From assembly GCF_003966735.1 (NCBI RefSeq), contig NZ_AP017378.1, positions 1,411,501 to 1,475,500 of the forward strand: a stretch of DNA of 64,000 bases. The letters run 5' to 3'. The notes under the pieces were generated by a model. The model worked only from the letters and a program-made list of their open reading frames with translations, was not told the DNA's origin and searched no databases. Positions 45,795 through 54,406 of this stretch are shown in pieces. Origin of the DNA: Desulfovibrio ferrophilus. Lineage in GTDB: Bacteria; Desulfobacterota; Desulfovibrionia; Desulfovibrionales; Desulfovibrionaceae. Numbering within the stretch: the first letter of the stretch is position 1; each line of letters starts with the position of its first letter. The position numbers and the translations under genes are program-made.

Positions 45795-48700
45795 ATGAAG
45801 ATCACCAGACGAGGATTCATGAAAGCAACGGGAGTAGGCGTCGTCGGCCTGACTCTCGGGCAGCTCGGCCTCGATCTTACTCCCGTTGAGGCTCAGGCCT
45901 ACGGGATGAAGATCGAGGGGGCCAAGGAGGTCATTTCCATATGTCCCTTCTGTGCCTGCTGCTGCAACGTGCTGATGCACGTCAAGGACGGCAAGGTCAT
46001 TAGTGTGGAAGGCGACCCGGATTATCCGGTGAGCGAAGGCGCGTTGTGCGCCAAGGGGGCAGCGCTGTTGTCCATGCACACCGGCAAACATCGCCTTGAA
46101 AAGCCCCTGTATCGTGCTGCACATTCCGACCATTGGGAAGAAAAGGACTGGGATTGGACGCTCAAGAGGATCGCTCGCAAGGTCAAGGATACCCGCGACC
46201 GCGACTTCAAGAAGTTCAATGATGAAGGCAAGCGGGTCAACCGGGTGGAATCCATTTTCCAGCTGGGCACCTCGCAGATGGACAACGAAGAGTGTACCCT
46301 TGCTCACCAAGGGTTGCGCGGCCTGGGTGTCGTCCACATGGACCACCAGGCACGTATCTGACACAGCGCTACTGTTGCGGCTCTGGCAGAGTCGTTCGGA
46401 CGCGGCGCGATGACCAACCACTGGACCGATATCGCTAACGCAGACGCCATCCTCATCATGGGGAGTAACGCGGCTGAGCACCATCCCATCTCATTCAAGT
46501 GGGTGCTCAAGGCCAAGGACAAGGGCGCCAAGGTGATGCATGTCGATCCCAAATTCTCCAGAACTTCGGCACGCAGCGACTTCCATGTTCCCCTGCGCTC
46601 CGGCACCGATATCGCCTTCATGGGCGGTCTGGTGAAATACATCCTCGACAACGACAAGTACTTCCATGAGTACGTGGCCGAGTACACCAACGCCGCCTTC
46701 ATCGTGGGCAAGGACTTCTCGTTCTCCAACGGTCTGTTTGCTGGTTTCGACAAATCCAAGAAGTCGTACAACAAAAAGAAATGGGCCTTTGAAATGGATA
46801 AAAACGGCGTGCCCAGAAGGGACAAGACCTTCAAGCACGACCGTTGTGTCCTGAACCTGATGCACAAGCATTACTCCCGCTACAACCTGGACAAGGTTTC
46901 CAGCACCACCGGCGTGCCCAAGAAAGAGCTGATGAGGGTCTACGAGACCTTTGCAGCAACGGGCAAGCGGGATCAGGCCGGAACCATCATGTATGCCCTG
47001 GGCTGGACTCAGCACACTGTGGGCGTGCAGAACATCCGCCTGTCGGCCATCGTGCAGTTGCTGCTCGGCAACATCGGCGTGGCAGGTGGTGGTATCAACG
47101 CCCTGCGTGGCGAGCCCAACGTGCAGGGCTCCACAGACCACTGTATTCTGTACCACATCCTGCCCGGCTACCTGCCGGTGCCCAGGGCCAAGTGGGACAG
47201 CCTGGAGTCTTACAACAAGGCCAACACCCCGGTCAGTAATGACCCGCAAAGTGCCAACTGGTGGCAACACAAACCCAAGTACATGGTCAGCCTGTTGAAG
47301 GGTTGGTTCGGCGACAATGCCACCCCCGAGAACGGCTTTGGCTATGACTGGCTGCCCCGTTGCGATGACAACGGCGACTACTCCTACATCTTCCTGTTCG
47401 ACAGGATGTACAAGGGAGAGGTCAAGGGCGGCTTCGTGTACGGCACCAACCCGGCCCAGAGCGCGCCCAATACCAACAAGGTGCGCAAGGCCATGGAGAA
47501 CCTGGATTGGCTGGTGGTGGGCGAGCTTCACCACACCGAAACCAGCGACTTCTGGCGCAGGCCAGGTGCGGACCCCGAAAAGATCGGCACCGAGGTCTTC
47601 CTGCTACCCAGCGCTCAGCGCGGCGAAAAGGAAGGTAGCGTGACCAACTCCGGGCGCTGGATGATGTGGCATTACATGGCACAGCCTCCCATTGCCCAAT
47701 CCAAGCCCATGGGCGCCATGGTGGTGGACATCATGAATGCGGTCCGCCGCCTGTATCGTGAAGAAAACGGTGTCTTCCCCGAACCCATCGTGAACATGGA
47801 TTGGCCCACGGACTACAACCCGGACATGATGGCCAAACGCAACAATGGCTGGTTCACCCGCGATGTCGAAATCGGCGGCAAGCTGTACAAGAAGGGCCAG
47901 CAGGTTCCGAGCTTCACCAAGCTGACCGACGACGGGTCCACCGTGAGCACCAACTGGCTGCAATGCGGTTCGTACCCTGACTCCGGCAACCTGGCCAAAC
48001 GCCGCGACCACGACCAGACTCCCATGCAGAAGAATATCGGGCTCTTCCCGAACTTCTCCTGGGCCTGGCCTGTGAATCGCCGCGTCCTCTACAACCGCGC
48101 CTCGGTGGATCCCAGCGGCAAGCCCTGGAATCCGGCCAAGGCCGTTATCGAATGGAAGAACGGCAAATGGGTCGGTGACATCCCTGACGGAGGCTGGCCG
48201 CCGCTGGATACCGGCAAGGGGCGCTATCCGTTCATCATGCACAAGGAAGGACATGCCCAACTCTTCGGCCCCGGTCGTCAGGACGGTCCTCTTCCCGAGC
48301 ATTATGAGCCCATGGAAACGCCGCTCAAATCCAACCCGTTCTCGCGTCAGCTGAACAACCCCTGCGCCAAGCAGGCTTTCAGTGATGCGGACGCGATGGC
48401 CAAGCCCGGTGACAAACGCTTCCCCATCGTGCTTACCACTTACTGCCTCACCGAACACTGGTGCGGCGGCGGCGAAACGCGCAACACCCCCGTGCTGCTT
48501 GAGGCCGAGCCCCAGCAGTATGTGGAGATGAGCCCGCAGCTTGCCAAGGAAAAGGACATTGAAAACGGTGACGTCGTCATCGTGGAAAGCGCCCGAGGTC
48601 GAGTGGAAGCCGTGGCCATGGTCACCGTACGCATGCGGCCATTCAAGGTCGAAGGCAGAATCATCCATGAAGTTGGAATGCCCTTCTGCTTTGGCTGGAC

Positions 48701-48827
48701 CACCCCCAAGTGCGGTGATGCCGTGAACAGACTGACCCCCTCGGTGGGCGATCCAAATACGACCATTCCGGAGTACAAGGCGTCACTGGTGAATATCCGA
48801 AAAGCCGACAAGGTGACGGAACTGTAG
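45795..48827 (+). CDS. fdhA: Formate dehydrogenase catalytic subunit, selenocysteine-containing
   Basis: 1010 residues when the in-frame TGA at 46359-46361 is read as selenocysteine (residue 189, ...QARI-U-HSATV). The N-terminus has a twin-arginine signal (RRGFMK), so the enzyme is periplasmic. A [4Fe-4S] site follows (CPFCACCC, then Cys of ALCAKG). After the Sec come FGRGAMTNHW, MGSNAAEHHP and the molybdopterin-dinucleotide domains, ending with ETRNTPVLLEAEPQQYVEMSP-like residues. Mo or W with Sec oxidises formate to CO2 for hydrogen/cytochrome electron flow. fdhB follows. Confidence 0.95.
46359..46400 (+). promoter_or_regulatory. Selenocysteine codon and candidate SECIS element
   Basis: TGA codon followed at 46379-46393 by GGCTCT-GGC-AGAGTC, a small stem-loop 17 bases behind the codon, in the position where SelB binds bacterial selenoprotein mRNA. 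The surrounding bases TGACACAGC resemble those of other formate dehydrogenases. The fold itself was judged by eye. Confidence 0.75.
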
Positions 48828-48882
48828 CGTTAACCGCCCGTCCGGGCCAGTCCCGGATCGGCACAGACTTAAGGAGTCGAAC

Positions 48883-49605
48883 ATGCCCAAGGCATTTCTC
48901 ATCGACACCACGCGCTGCACGGCTTGCCGGGGATGCCAGGTTGCCTGCAAGGAATGGCACAACCTCCCTGCCGTGGAGACAAAGCAACGAGGGACCCATC
49001 AGAATCCGGCGGACCTGACGCCGTTCAACTATAAACTGGTTCGCTTCAGCGAGCACCTGATCGACGGAGTCGTCAAATGGTACTTCTTCCCGGATCAGTG
49101 TCGCCACTGTCTGGCCCCGCCCTGCGTGCAGGTTGCCGAGGACTATGCACCCGGCGCCATGATCCAGGACGATGAAACCGGTGCGATCATCTACACCGAT
49201 CAGACAGCACGGCTGTCCGCTGAGGAGTTCGAGGAAATCCGGGAGTCATGCCCTTACGACATCCCGCGCCGAGATACAGCAACCGGGCGCGTGACCAAGT
49301 GCGACATGTGCATTGACCGCGTGAAGAACAACCTGAAGCCCATGTGCGTAACCACCTGCGCAATGGGTGCCATGGAGTTCGGCGAACGAGATGACATGCT
49401 GCGCCTGGCCGAAAAACGCCTGGCTACGGTCAAGAAGGAGTTCCCGAGAGCGTCGCTGGCAAACCCGGACGACGTCAACGTGATCTATCTTCTGGCCGAC
49501 GAACCTGAACGTCTGCACAAGTACGCCATTGCCTCAGGTCTCGGAAAGATGAGCCGCAAGGATCTCTTCGCCAGATTGGCACGGCCGCTGACCAGACTGG
49601 GTTAG
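48883..49605 (+). CDS. fdhB: Formate dehydrogenase iron-sulfur subunit
   Basis: 240 residues, four [4Fe-4S] binding clusters of Cys: CTACRGCQVACKEW, CRHCLAPPC, SCPYDIPR region and CDMCIDR with CVTTC. It carries electrons from FdhA to a periplasmic cytochrome. No membrane anchor or Sec signal, so it is exported with FdhA by the Tat route. AAGGAG precedes ATG. The gene begins 55 bases after fdhA. Confidence 0.93.
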   Translation: MPKAFLIDTTRCTACRGCQVACKEWHNLPAVETKQRGTHQNPADLTPFNYKLVRFSEHLIDGVVKWYFFPDQCRHCLAPPCVQVAEDYAPGAMIQDDETGAIIYTDQTARLSAEEFEEIRESCPYDIPRRDTATGRVTKCDMCIDRVKNNLKPMCVTTCAMGAMEFGERDDMLRLAEKRLATVKKEFPRASLANPDDVNVIYLLADEPERLHKYAIASGLGKMSRKDLFARLARPLTRLG

Positions 49606-49634
49606 GTTTCAGGAGACACCTCCCTGAGAACCGG

Positions 49635-49654
49635 TGGGGGGCAATTGCCCCCCA
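49635..49654. promoter_or_regulatory. Perfect 20-bp palindrome between fdhB and fdhE
   Basis: TGGGGGGCAA next to its exact complement TTGCCCCCCA. As RNA it would form a tight hairpin; no T-run follows. Probably a processing or stability element that lowers fdhE relative to the structural genes. Confidence 0.6.
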
Positions 49655-49681
49655 TCAACACCTGAAGAACAGGAGAGTCTC

Positions 49682-50593
49682 ATGCTCGGCAACGCAGAAA
49701 ACAAGCGTATCGAGAAAGGAATTGAGAGATTGGGAGCAACCAATGAATCATTGCGCGGCATCCTGGAAGCCTTCGAGCCCCTGCTCCTGGCTCAGGGACG
49801 CATGCGCACCGAACTGCTTACCGCTGGCCTGACGGCCATCCCTCCCGATCCTGCAGAGTTCACTCGTGGTATTCCCATCATGGTGGACAAACCCCTTGGC
49901 GATTGGGCCGATGCCTTCCTGACGGCAGCAAGAAAGATCTTCCCCGTCATGGCTCAAGCCTTTCCGGGGATATCCGACGCCCTCGGCCTGATCCTGCACA
50001 ATCTGGAAACCGGAATGCTCGATCCCACCCCACTCATGGAAGCCTGTATCACCGGTGACGAGACAACCATTCGTGCTCTGGCCAAAAAATCAAAGTTGAA
50101 CATCAAGGTTCTCGCCCTGGCGGGAGCCTACGCCATGCGCCCCATCATTCAGGTCTGCGGACGTGAGGCTCAGGAGGCCATGGCAGATCATAATTGGGAG
50201 CGTGGCTATTGCCCGGTCTGCGGTGGCCTGCCGCACGTCGCCTTGCTCAAACAGTCCGGTGTGGACGACCCATATTTGAAAGGTCATGGAGCACAGCGCT
50301 GGCTGTCCTGCTCCCGTTGCATCACGCAATGGAGGTTCAAGCGCCATGCCTGTCCGCATTGCGGTAATGAGGAAAACGATACGCTGGAATACTACCAGTC
50401 CCAAAGCAACACAACGGAACGGGCCGACCTGTGCAAAGCTTGTGGCCATTATCTGGTCACTCTGGATGTCCGTGAATATCTCGAGGAACCCCAGCCTGAT
50501 GTGGCCGCGCTGGGCTTGATCCCTCTGGATATTCTTATGCAGCGCAAAGGCTACACGCCAGTGGCCGACACCGCCTGGAACAAACTTGGATGA
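49682..50593 (+). CDS. fdhE: Formate dehydrogenase accessory protein FdhE
   Basis: 303 residues from ATG 49682 (AGGAGAG upstream); an earlier in-frame ATG at 49634 lacks a site and lies in the palindrome. Rubredoxin-like Cys pairs are seen in YCPVCGGLPHVA, SCSRC, ACPHCGNEEND and CKACGHYL. FdhE proteins bind iron and help mature the formate dehydrogenase before export. The C-terminal part IPLDILMQRKGYTP is conserved in the family. Confidence 0.9.
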   Translation: MLGNAENKRIEKGIERLGATNESLRGILEAFEPLLLAQGRMRTELLTAGLTAIPPDPAEFTRGIPIMVDKPLGDWADAFLTAARKIFPVMAQAFPGISDALGLILHNLETGMLDPTPLMEACITGDETTIRALAKKSKLNIKVLALAGAYAMRPIIQVCGREAQEAMADHNWERGYCPVCGGLPHVALLKQSGVDDPYLKGHGAQRWLSCSRCITQWRFKRHACPHCGNEENDTLEYYQSQSNTTERADLCKACGHYLVTLDVREYLEEPQPDVAALGLIPLDILMQRKGYTPVADTAWNKLG

Positions 50594-50634
50594 TCCGGCC
50601 CGGCCCGAAGCCAAGGCCGCCCGAGGGAGGAGAG

Positions 50635-50826
50635 ATGAGAACTTTGCTTATGCTGTTGGCCTTGGTCATCGTTACGGCGACGGGCTGTGCCCAACAGCAA
50701 TCCCAAGGCGTGAATGACGAGGTGCTGATGGACTGTCGCAGCCAGGCAGACGAGCACCACAAAGCCCGCTACAGTGATGACTGGGAAGCCGCTGTTCAAC
50801 AGTGTCTGGCCCGGAATGCCCAATAG
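50635..50826 (+). CDS. Small lipoprotein of the formate dehydrogenase operon
   Basis: 63 residues from ATG 50635 (GGAGGAGAG upstream). Signal MRTLLMLLALVIVTATGC with the lipidated Cys at 18, then QQQSQG and a short acidic domain with two further Cys (DCRSQAD, QQCLARN). It starts 41 bases after fdhE and a terminator follows, so it belongs to the operon. No function is known; a disulfide-closed helical pair is likely. Confidence 0.7.
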   Translation: MRTLLMLLALVIVTATGCAQQQSQGVNDEVLMDCRSQADEHHKARYSDDWEAAVQQCLARNAQ

Positions 50827-50849
50827 AAACACTCCCACCACTCCCCACG

Positions 50850-50889
50850 AGAAAGGGCGTCCCCCACTGAGGGGACGCCCTTTCTCTCT
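50850..50889. terminator. Bidirectional terminator between the fdh operon and the ModE-like gene
   Basis: AGAAAGGGCGTCCCC / GGGGACGCCCTTTCT, a perfect 15-bp stem, with T-rich flanks on the plus strand (TTTCTCTCTG) and a usable end on the minus strand. Confidence 0.9.
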
Positions 50890-50907
50890 GTCTATACTCA
50901 AACAGAA

Positions 50908-51261
50908 CTAGCGCTTCACAGGCCAGGGGAAATATTGCTGAGCCAGCTTGAGAGATGTCTCTTCCACGGCGGTGTACCAGGCTTCATAGGCCTCCAACAG
51001 TGTCTGACCCTGCTCGGACAGGCTGTAGCCGGATTTATTGCCCCCCTGCTTTTCCACAAGGTTCACACCCAGATTATCCTCGACCTTCTTGATATGCCCC
51101 CAGGCGGCCCGGTAGGACATTTTAAGCCCTTTCACGGCCCCGGCCAAGGAGCCACAGCGTTCAATCTCACGCAGCAGCATGGCACACCCCGGCCCGAATA
51201 TCATATTCTCATCCTCTTCGAGCCATATCTTGACCCGCATCCTGGGTGCCAATTGATCCAT
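50908..51261 (-). CDS. ModE-type DNA-binding domain protein
   Basis: 117 residues from ATG 51261 (GGAG upstream). It is the N-terminal winged helix of molybdate regulator ModE: MRVKIWLEEDENMIFGPGCAMLLREIERCGSLAGAVKGL, SYRAAWGHIKKVEDNLG, GGNKSGYSLSEQG. The two molybdate-binding MOP domains of full ModE are absent. Facing the formate dehydrogenase operon, it may control molybdenum or tungsten enzyme genes, sensing the metal through a partner or not at all. Confidence 0.85.
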   Translation of the reverse strand: MDQLAPRMRVKIWLEEDENMIFGPGCAMLLREIERCGSLAGAVKGLKMSYRAAWGHIKKVEDNLGVNLVEKQGGNKSGYSLSEQGQTLLEAYEAWYTAVEETSLKLAQQYFPWPVKR

Positions 51262-51385
51262 TGCTCCATCTCCGTGCTTGGTGTTGTTCACACAGCCTAC
51301 CAGCGATTGGGCACGGAGCCAAATTGCAGAGCAAGGCGGGAGTTCCGAACATCCCCCTTGGGCATGGAATATCTAGCTTTTGAAA

Positions 51386-52291
51386 TCATCCCTTGCCCGA
51401 GGTCCTCGTGTGTCCAGGTCTTGCATTCTTTTCAACAAACCGAATGATCTTGCCTGCCACATCCAAACCCGTGGCTTTCTCGATTCCTTCCAGCCCCGGA
51501 GAAGAATTAACCTCCATCACAACGGGGCCATGATTGGAACGCAAAATATCGACACCACAAACATTAAGTCCCATAATCTTCGAAGCCCGGACGGCAGTTG
51601 ATCGCTCCTCAGGGGTAATCTTGATAACCGAGGCCGTTCCACCACGATGAAGGTTGGAGCGAAACTCCCCCGCTGCCGCCTGACGCTCCATGGCCGCAAT
51701 AACCTTGCCTCCCACCACGAAACAGCGAATATCTCGTCCTTTGGCTTCCTTGATGTATTCCTGCACCAAAATGTTCACCTTAAGCCCCTGGAAAGCCTCG
51801 ATAACACTCTGTGCGGCCTGCCTGTTCTCGGCCAACACGACCCCGATGCCCTGGGTGCCTTCCAATATCTTGACCACCAGGGGCGCACCTCCGACCATGT
51901 CTATCAGGTCCTCGGTAAATTTGGTCGAGTTTGCAAAGCCGGTCACAGGCAAACCGATTCCCTTGCGGGCCAGGAGTTGCAGGCTCCTCAGTTTATCCCG
52001 CGAACGGGTGATGGCCACCGACTCATTCAGGCAATAGACCCCCATCATCTCGAACTGGCGGACAACAGCCGTGCCATAAAATGTTATGGATGCGCCGATA
52101 CGAGGAATCACTGCGTCCACATCTCTCAACTCCTCACCCTTATAGTGAATCGTCGGGTTATGCGACGCAATGTTCATATAACAACGCAAAGGGTTGACCA
52201 CGAGAACTTCATGACCGCGCTCTTCACAGGCCTCTATCAAAGAATTGGTAGAGTAGAGTTGTTTAGACTTCGAGAGGATGGCAATCTTCAT
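51386..52291 (-). CDS. rimK: RimK-family ATP-grasp amino-acid ligase
   Basis: 301 residues, the usual RimK length. RimK adds glutamate residues to a protein or small-molecule carboxylate, the model case being the C-terminus of ribosomal protein S6. ATP-grasp features: [47 protein letters not shown] and the metal-binding [15 protein letters not shown]. Overlaps the RimZ-type gene by 4 bases. A role on a substrate other than S6 is possible, given the ligase-rich neighbourhood. Confidence 0.9.
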   Translation of the reverse strand: MKIAILSKSKQLYSTNSLIEACEERGHEVLVVNPLRCYMNIASHNPTIHYKGEELRDVDAVIPRIGASITFYGTAVVRQFEMMGVYCLNESVAITRSRDKLRSLQLLARKGIGLPVTGFANSTKFTEDLIDMVGGAPLVVKILEGTQGIGVVLAENRQAAQSVIEAFQGLKVNILVQEYIKEAKGRDIRCFVVGGKVIAAMERQAAAGEFRSNLHRGGTASVIKITPEERSTAVRASKIMGLNVCGVDILRSNHGPVVMEVNSSPGLEGIEKATGLDVAGKIIRFVEKNARPGHTRTSGKG

Positions 52292-52773
52292 GAATCAATC
52301 TCCGCAAGCTGGGGATAGAGTGTCTTCGTGTTTCTTTTTCCGCCCTGGTAGGACAGCTGCGGATCAACCAGCAGTTGTCCGCTCATGGCACTGCGCCCAA
52401 GCAACATGCGGAATTTCATCTGATCCCTGTTGGTCAGGGTCAATTCAATGGGCCAGCAACGTCCAGCCAACTCGACAGTGGTCCGCACCACATAGCGACG
52501 TTGCGTTTGCCCGCCAGAATTGGTGATCCTACGTCTTTCCACAAGCTCGGCTTCACAGGGAATGCTGACGTCATCCCTGTTCTGCAGGGGGTGAATCTGA
52601 AACCGGAGGAACCGCTTTGCATCACGTTCAAAGACCTCCGGTTCATAGACATGAAGCGCCGAAGTCTTTGCACCGGTATCGATCTTGGCCTTGAGGCCGG
52701 GGACTCCCCAATCGGGAAAAGCCACCCATTCACGCCAGCCAATGAGCATTTTGGGGTTCTTGATGCGCGCCAC
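52288..52773 (-). CDS. RimK-associated retropepsin-like ATP-dependent zinc protease homologue (RimZ/DUF785)
   Basis: 161 residues from GTG 52773, chosen because GGAGG stands 8 bases upstream, inside the tail of the preceding terminator. The aspartic-protease-like motif [13 protein letters not shown] is diagnostic; ending [11 protein letters not shown] is also conserved. These proteins always pair with RimK and are thought to act on or recycle the ligated product. Coupled to rimK by a 4-base overlap. Confidence 0.85.
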   Translation of the reverse strand: MARIKNPKMLIGWREWVAFPDWGVPGLKAKIDTGAKTSALHVYEPEVFERDAKRFLRFQIHPLQNRDDVSIPCEAELVERRRITNSGGQTQRRYVVRTTVELAGRCWPIELTLTNRDQMKFRMLLGRSAMSGQLLVDPQLSYQGGKRNTKTLYPQLAEIDS

Positions 52774-52785
52774 TATTGTGTCCTC

Positions 52786-52831
52786 CAAAAAAAAAGCCGC
52801 CCTGACCATCCTTGGGAGCATCAGGGCGGCT
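52786..52831 (-). terminator. Terminator of the KamA/ATP-grasp operon
   Basis: On the minus strand AGCCGCCCTGA / TCAGGGCGGCT around a 15-base loop, followed by nine T. It ends the eight-gene operon after uspA; some read-through to the RimZ/RimK pair is likely since no other promoter was seen. Confidence 0.9.
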
Positions 52832-52850
52832 GGTCATACTCGGGAAGTCG

Positions 52851-53297
52851 TCAATGCACAAGCGGTTTGATGGTCAACACCGGAATCGATGACTCCTTGA
52901 CCACCTTCTCTGCCACTGAGCCAAACAAAATCCGTCCAACCCCGCGCCGCCCGTGCGTGCCAATTACAATCAGGTCGCATTGTTCGTCGTAAGCTGTTTT
53001 TACGATGAGTTCCGCCGGGTAGCCAGTCAACACCCCACCATCGGCATCAAGCCCCGCAAAATATTTATCAAGCACCTGCTCCATACTTCTTTCAGCGCCG
53101 CTGACAATGGACTGGACAAACTCAGTCACTGACGAGGCTGAGACCTGAAAATCGCGGTATCTGCTCAAACTCGGGGCAACATACACCACCAACACCTGAG
53201 CATCCATCACTTCGGCGATCATTGCCGCATGTTCGGCAACAGTGGGAGTGGCTTCTGAAAAATCAACCGCACAGAGAATCCGACGATACTGTCTCAT
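52851..53297 (-). CDS. Universal stress protein (UspA family)
   Basis: 148 residues. The ATP-binding signature GTHGRRGVGRILFGSVAEKVV (G-2x-G-9x-G-S) puts it in the nucleotide-binding class. N-terminus RRILCAVDFSEAT and the ending IPVLTIKP are typical. It follows the CheW gene by 16 bases and precedes a strong terminator, so it is the last gene of the operon. Stress-linked signalling is the family role. Confidence 0.9.
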   Translation of the reverse strand: MRQYRRILCAVDFSEATPTVAEHAAMIAEVMDAQVLVVYVAPSLSRYRDFQVSASSVTEFVQSIVSGAERSMEQVLDKYFAGLDADGGVLTGYPAELIVKTAYDEQCDLIVIGTHGRRGVGRILFGSVAEKVVKESSIPVLTIKPLVH

Positions 53298-53313
53298 AAC
53301 CTACTCCATTCCG

Positions 53314-53844
53314 CTAGGCGGCTTTCTTCAGGGGCACGACAGAGGATTGAGCAGCTGGTTCCGGTTCCTGCCAATCCGGAATAACACTCATCAACGCCAA
53401 CGACGCACCGCTCTCTGCCACGCCTCGCAAATCAAGCAGACAAATCAGTTCATCCCCATGCCTGGCCACCCCGGAGATCAGCTCCGAGCCTTTGAGTGCT
53501 CCAAGGGCATCCACCGGCTCGATCACGTCCCAGGGCAGGCGGACGATTCCCGTGACTTCGTCCACGGCAAACCCCACAAGCGCTCCGGCAATCTCCATCA
53601 CCAGCGTACGACAGAGAGTGTTCTGCTCACGCTGCTGCATCCCGAGCTTCAATCGCAGATCGAGAACAGGGATCACATGCCCTCGCAGGTTTGTCACACC
53701 CAACACATGCACGGGCGATTTCGGAACACGCGTCGTACGCTGTGGCCTGACAATCTCTCGCACCGTGGAGATATCCACGGCGAACAGCCCTCTTTGCAGC
53801 CGGAAACAGACCAGCTCCCGCAACTTATTCACCCTGGACATCAT
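53314..53844 (-). CDS. CheW-domain coupling protein
   Basis: 176 residues. Signature segments ELVCFRLQRGLFAVDISTVREIVRP, VLGVTNLRGHVIPVLDLRLKLG and VDEVTGIVRL are those of CheW, the adaptor between chemoreceptors and CheA. About 25 extra residues at the C-terminus are Pro/Glu-rich. Its place inside a biosynthetic operon, 11 bases after the acetyltransferase gene, is unusual. Confidence 0.88.
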   Translation of the reverse strand: MMSRVNKLRELVCFRLQRGLFAVDISTVREIVRPQRTTRVPKSPVHVLGVTNLRGHVIPVLDLRLKLGMQQREQNTLCRTLVMEIAGALVGFAVDEVTGIVRLPWDVIEPVDALGALKGSELISGVARHGDELICLLDLRGVAESGASLALMSVIPDWQEPEPAAQSSVVPLKKAA

Positions 53845-53855
53845 CCCACTCCAGC

Positions 53856-54404
53856 TTACTGCTGTAATATTGTTCCTTTGTTTCCTGCATCATCACACAA
53901 GGCTCCTAGCCGCTTGTCGTAGATGCAACGATCATCGTCTTTGGCGTAATGATCGATGTCCACACGAGTCAGCAAAAAACCCTTGCGTTCATAGAAATTT
54001 CGAGTGGGCTCATAGCGTGGTTGAGAACTGGTCTCCACCCGCAGCCACACTCCACCGGAAGCACACACCCGTAGCTCGACTTCCGCGAGCAGCCGACTGC
54101 CTACCCCCTGACTCCGCTGGCTGCCACGCACAGCGATCCAGTAGAGGTCATGCCAATCGGATCGATTTTCAAAGGGGCCGTAGCAGGCAAAACCAAGGCA
54201 ACTGTCCGGCCCCTGCGCAAACAGAAAATGATACCCGCAACCCGGCCCATGTTCCAGACGCTCAACGACCAGGCTCATGGCGATCTCCACCTCCTTGGGG
54301 GTGAAGAACCCGGAGGAATCCGTCAGGACACGCACGGTCTCGACATCTTCCCAGCACACCTCGTCGCGTAGCCCAAGATCAATCACTGCCGTATCACTGT
54401 CCAT
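53856..54404 (-). CDS. GNAT-family N-acetyltransferase
   Basis: 182 residues from ATG 54404, two bases after the preceding stop. Acetyl-CoA-binding motif A reads YWIAVRGSQRSQGVGSRLLAEVE, followed by RVETSSQPRYEPTRNFYERKGF, both typical of GNAT. Next to a lysine 2,3-aminomutase this recalls AblB, which acetylates beta-lysine to the osmolyte N-epsilon-acetyl-beta-lysine. Here two ATP-grasp genes intervene, so the acetylated substrate may be a ligated product. Confidence 0.85.
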   Translation of the reverse strand: MDSDTAVIDLGLRDEVCWEDVETVRVLTDSSGFFTPKEVEIAMSLVVERLEHGPGCGYHFLFAQGPDSCLGFACYGPFENRSDWHDLYWIAVRGSQRSQGVGSRLLAEVELRVCASGGVWLRVETSSQPRYEPTRNFYERKGFLLTRVDIDHYAKDDDRCIYDKRLGALCDDAGNKGTILQQ

Positions 54405-54406
54405 CT

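Noticed and set aside
46359-46361. TGA read as a stop, which would make fdhA a pseudogene
   Set aside because: The frame stays intact for 821 more codons with full conservation, and the residue is the known catalytic Sec position, so it is selenocysteine.
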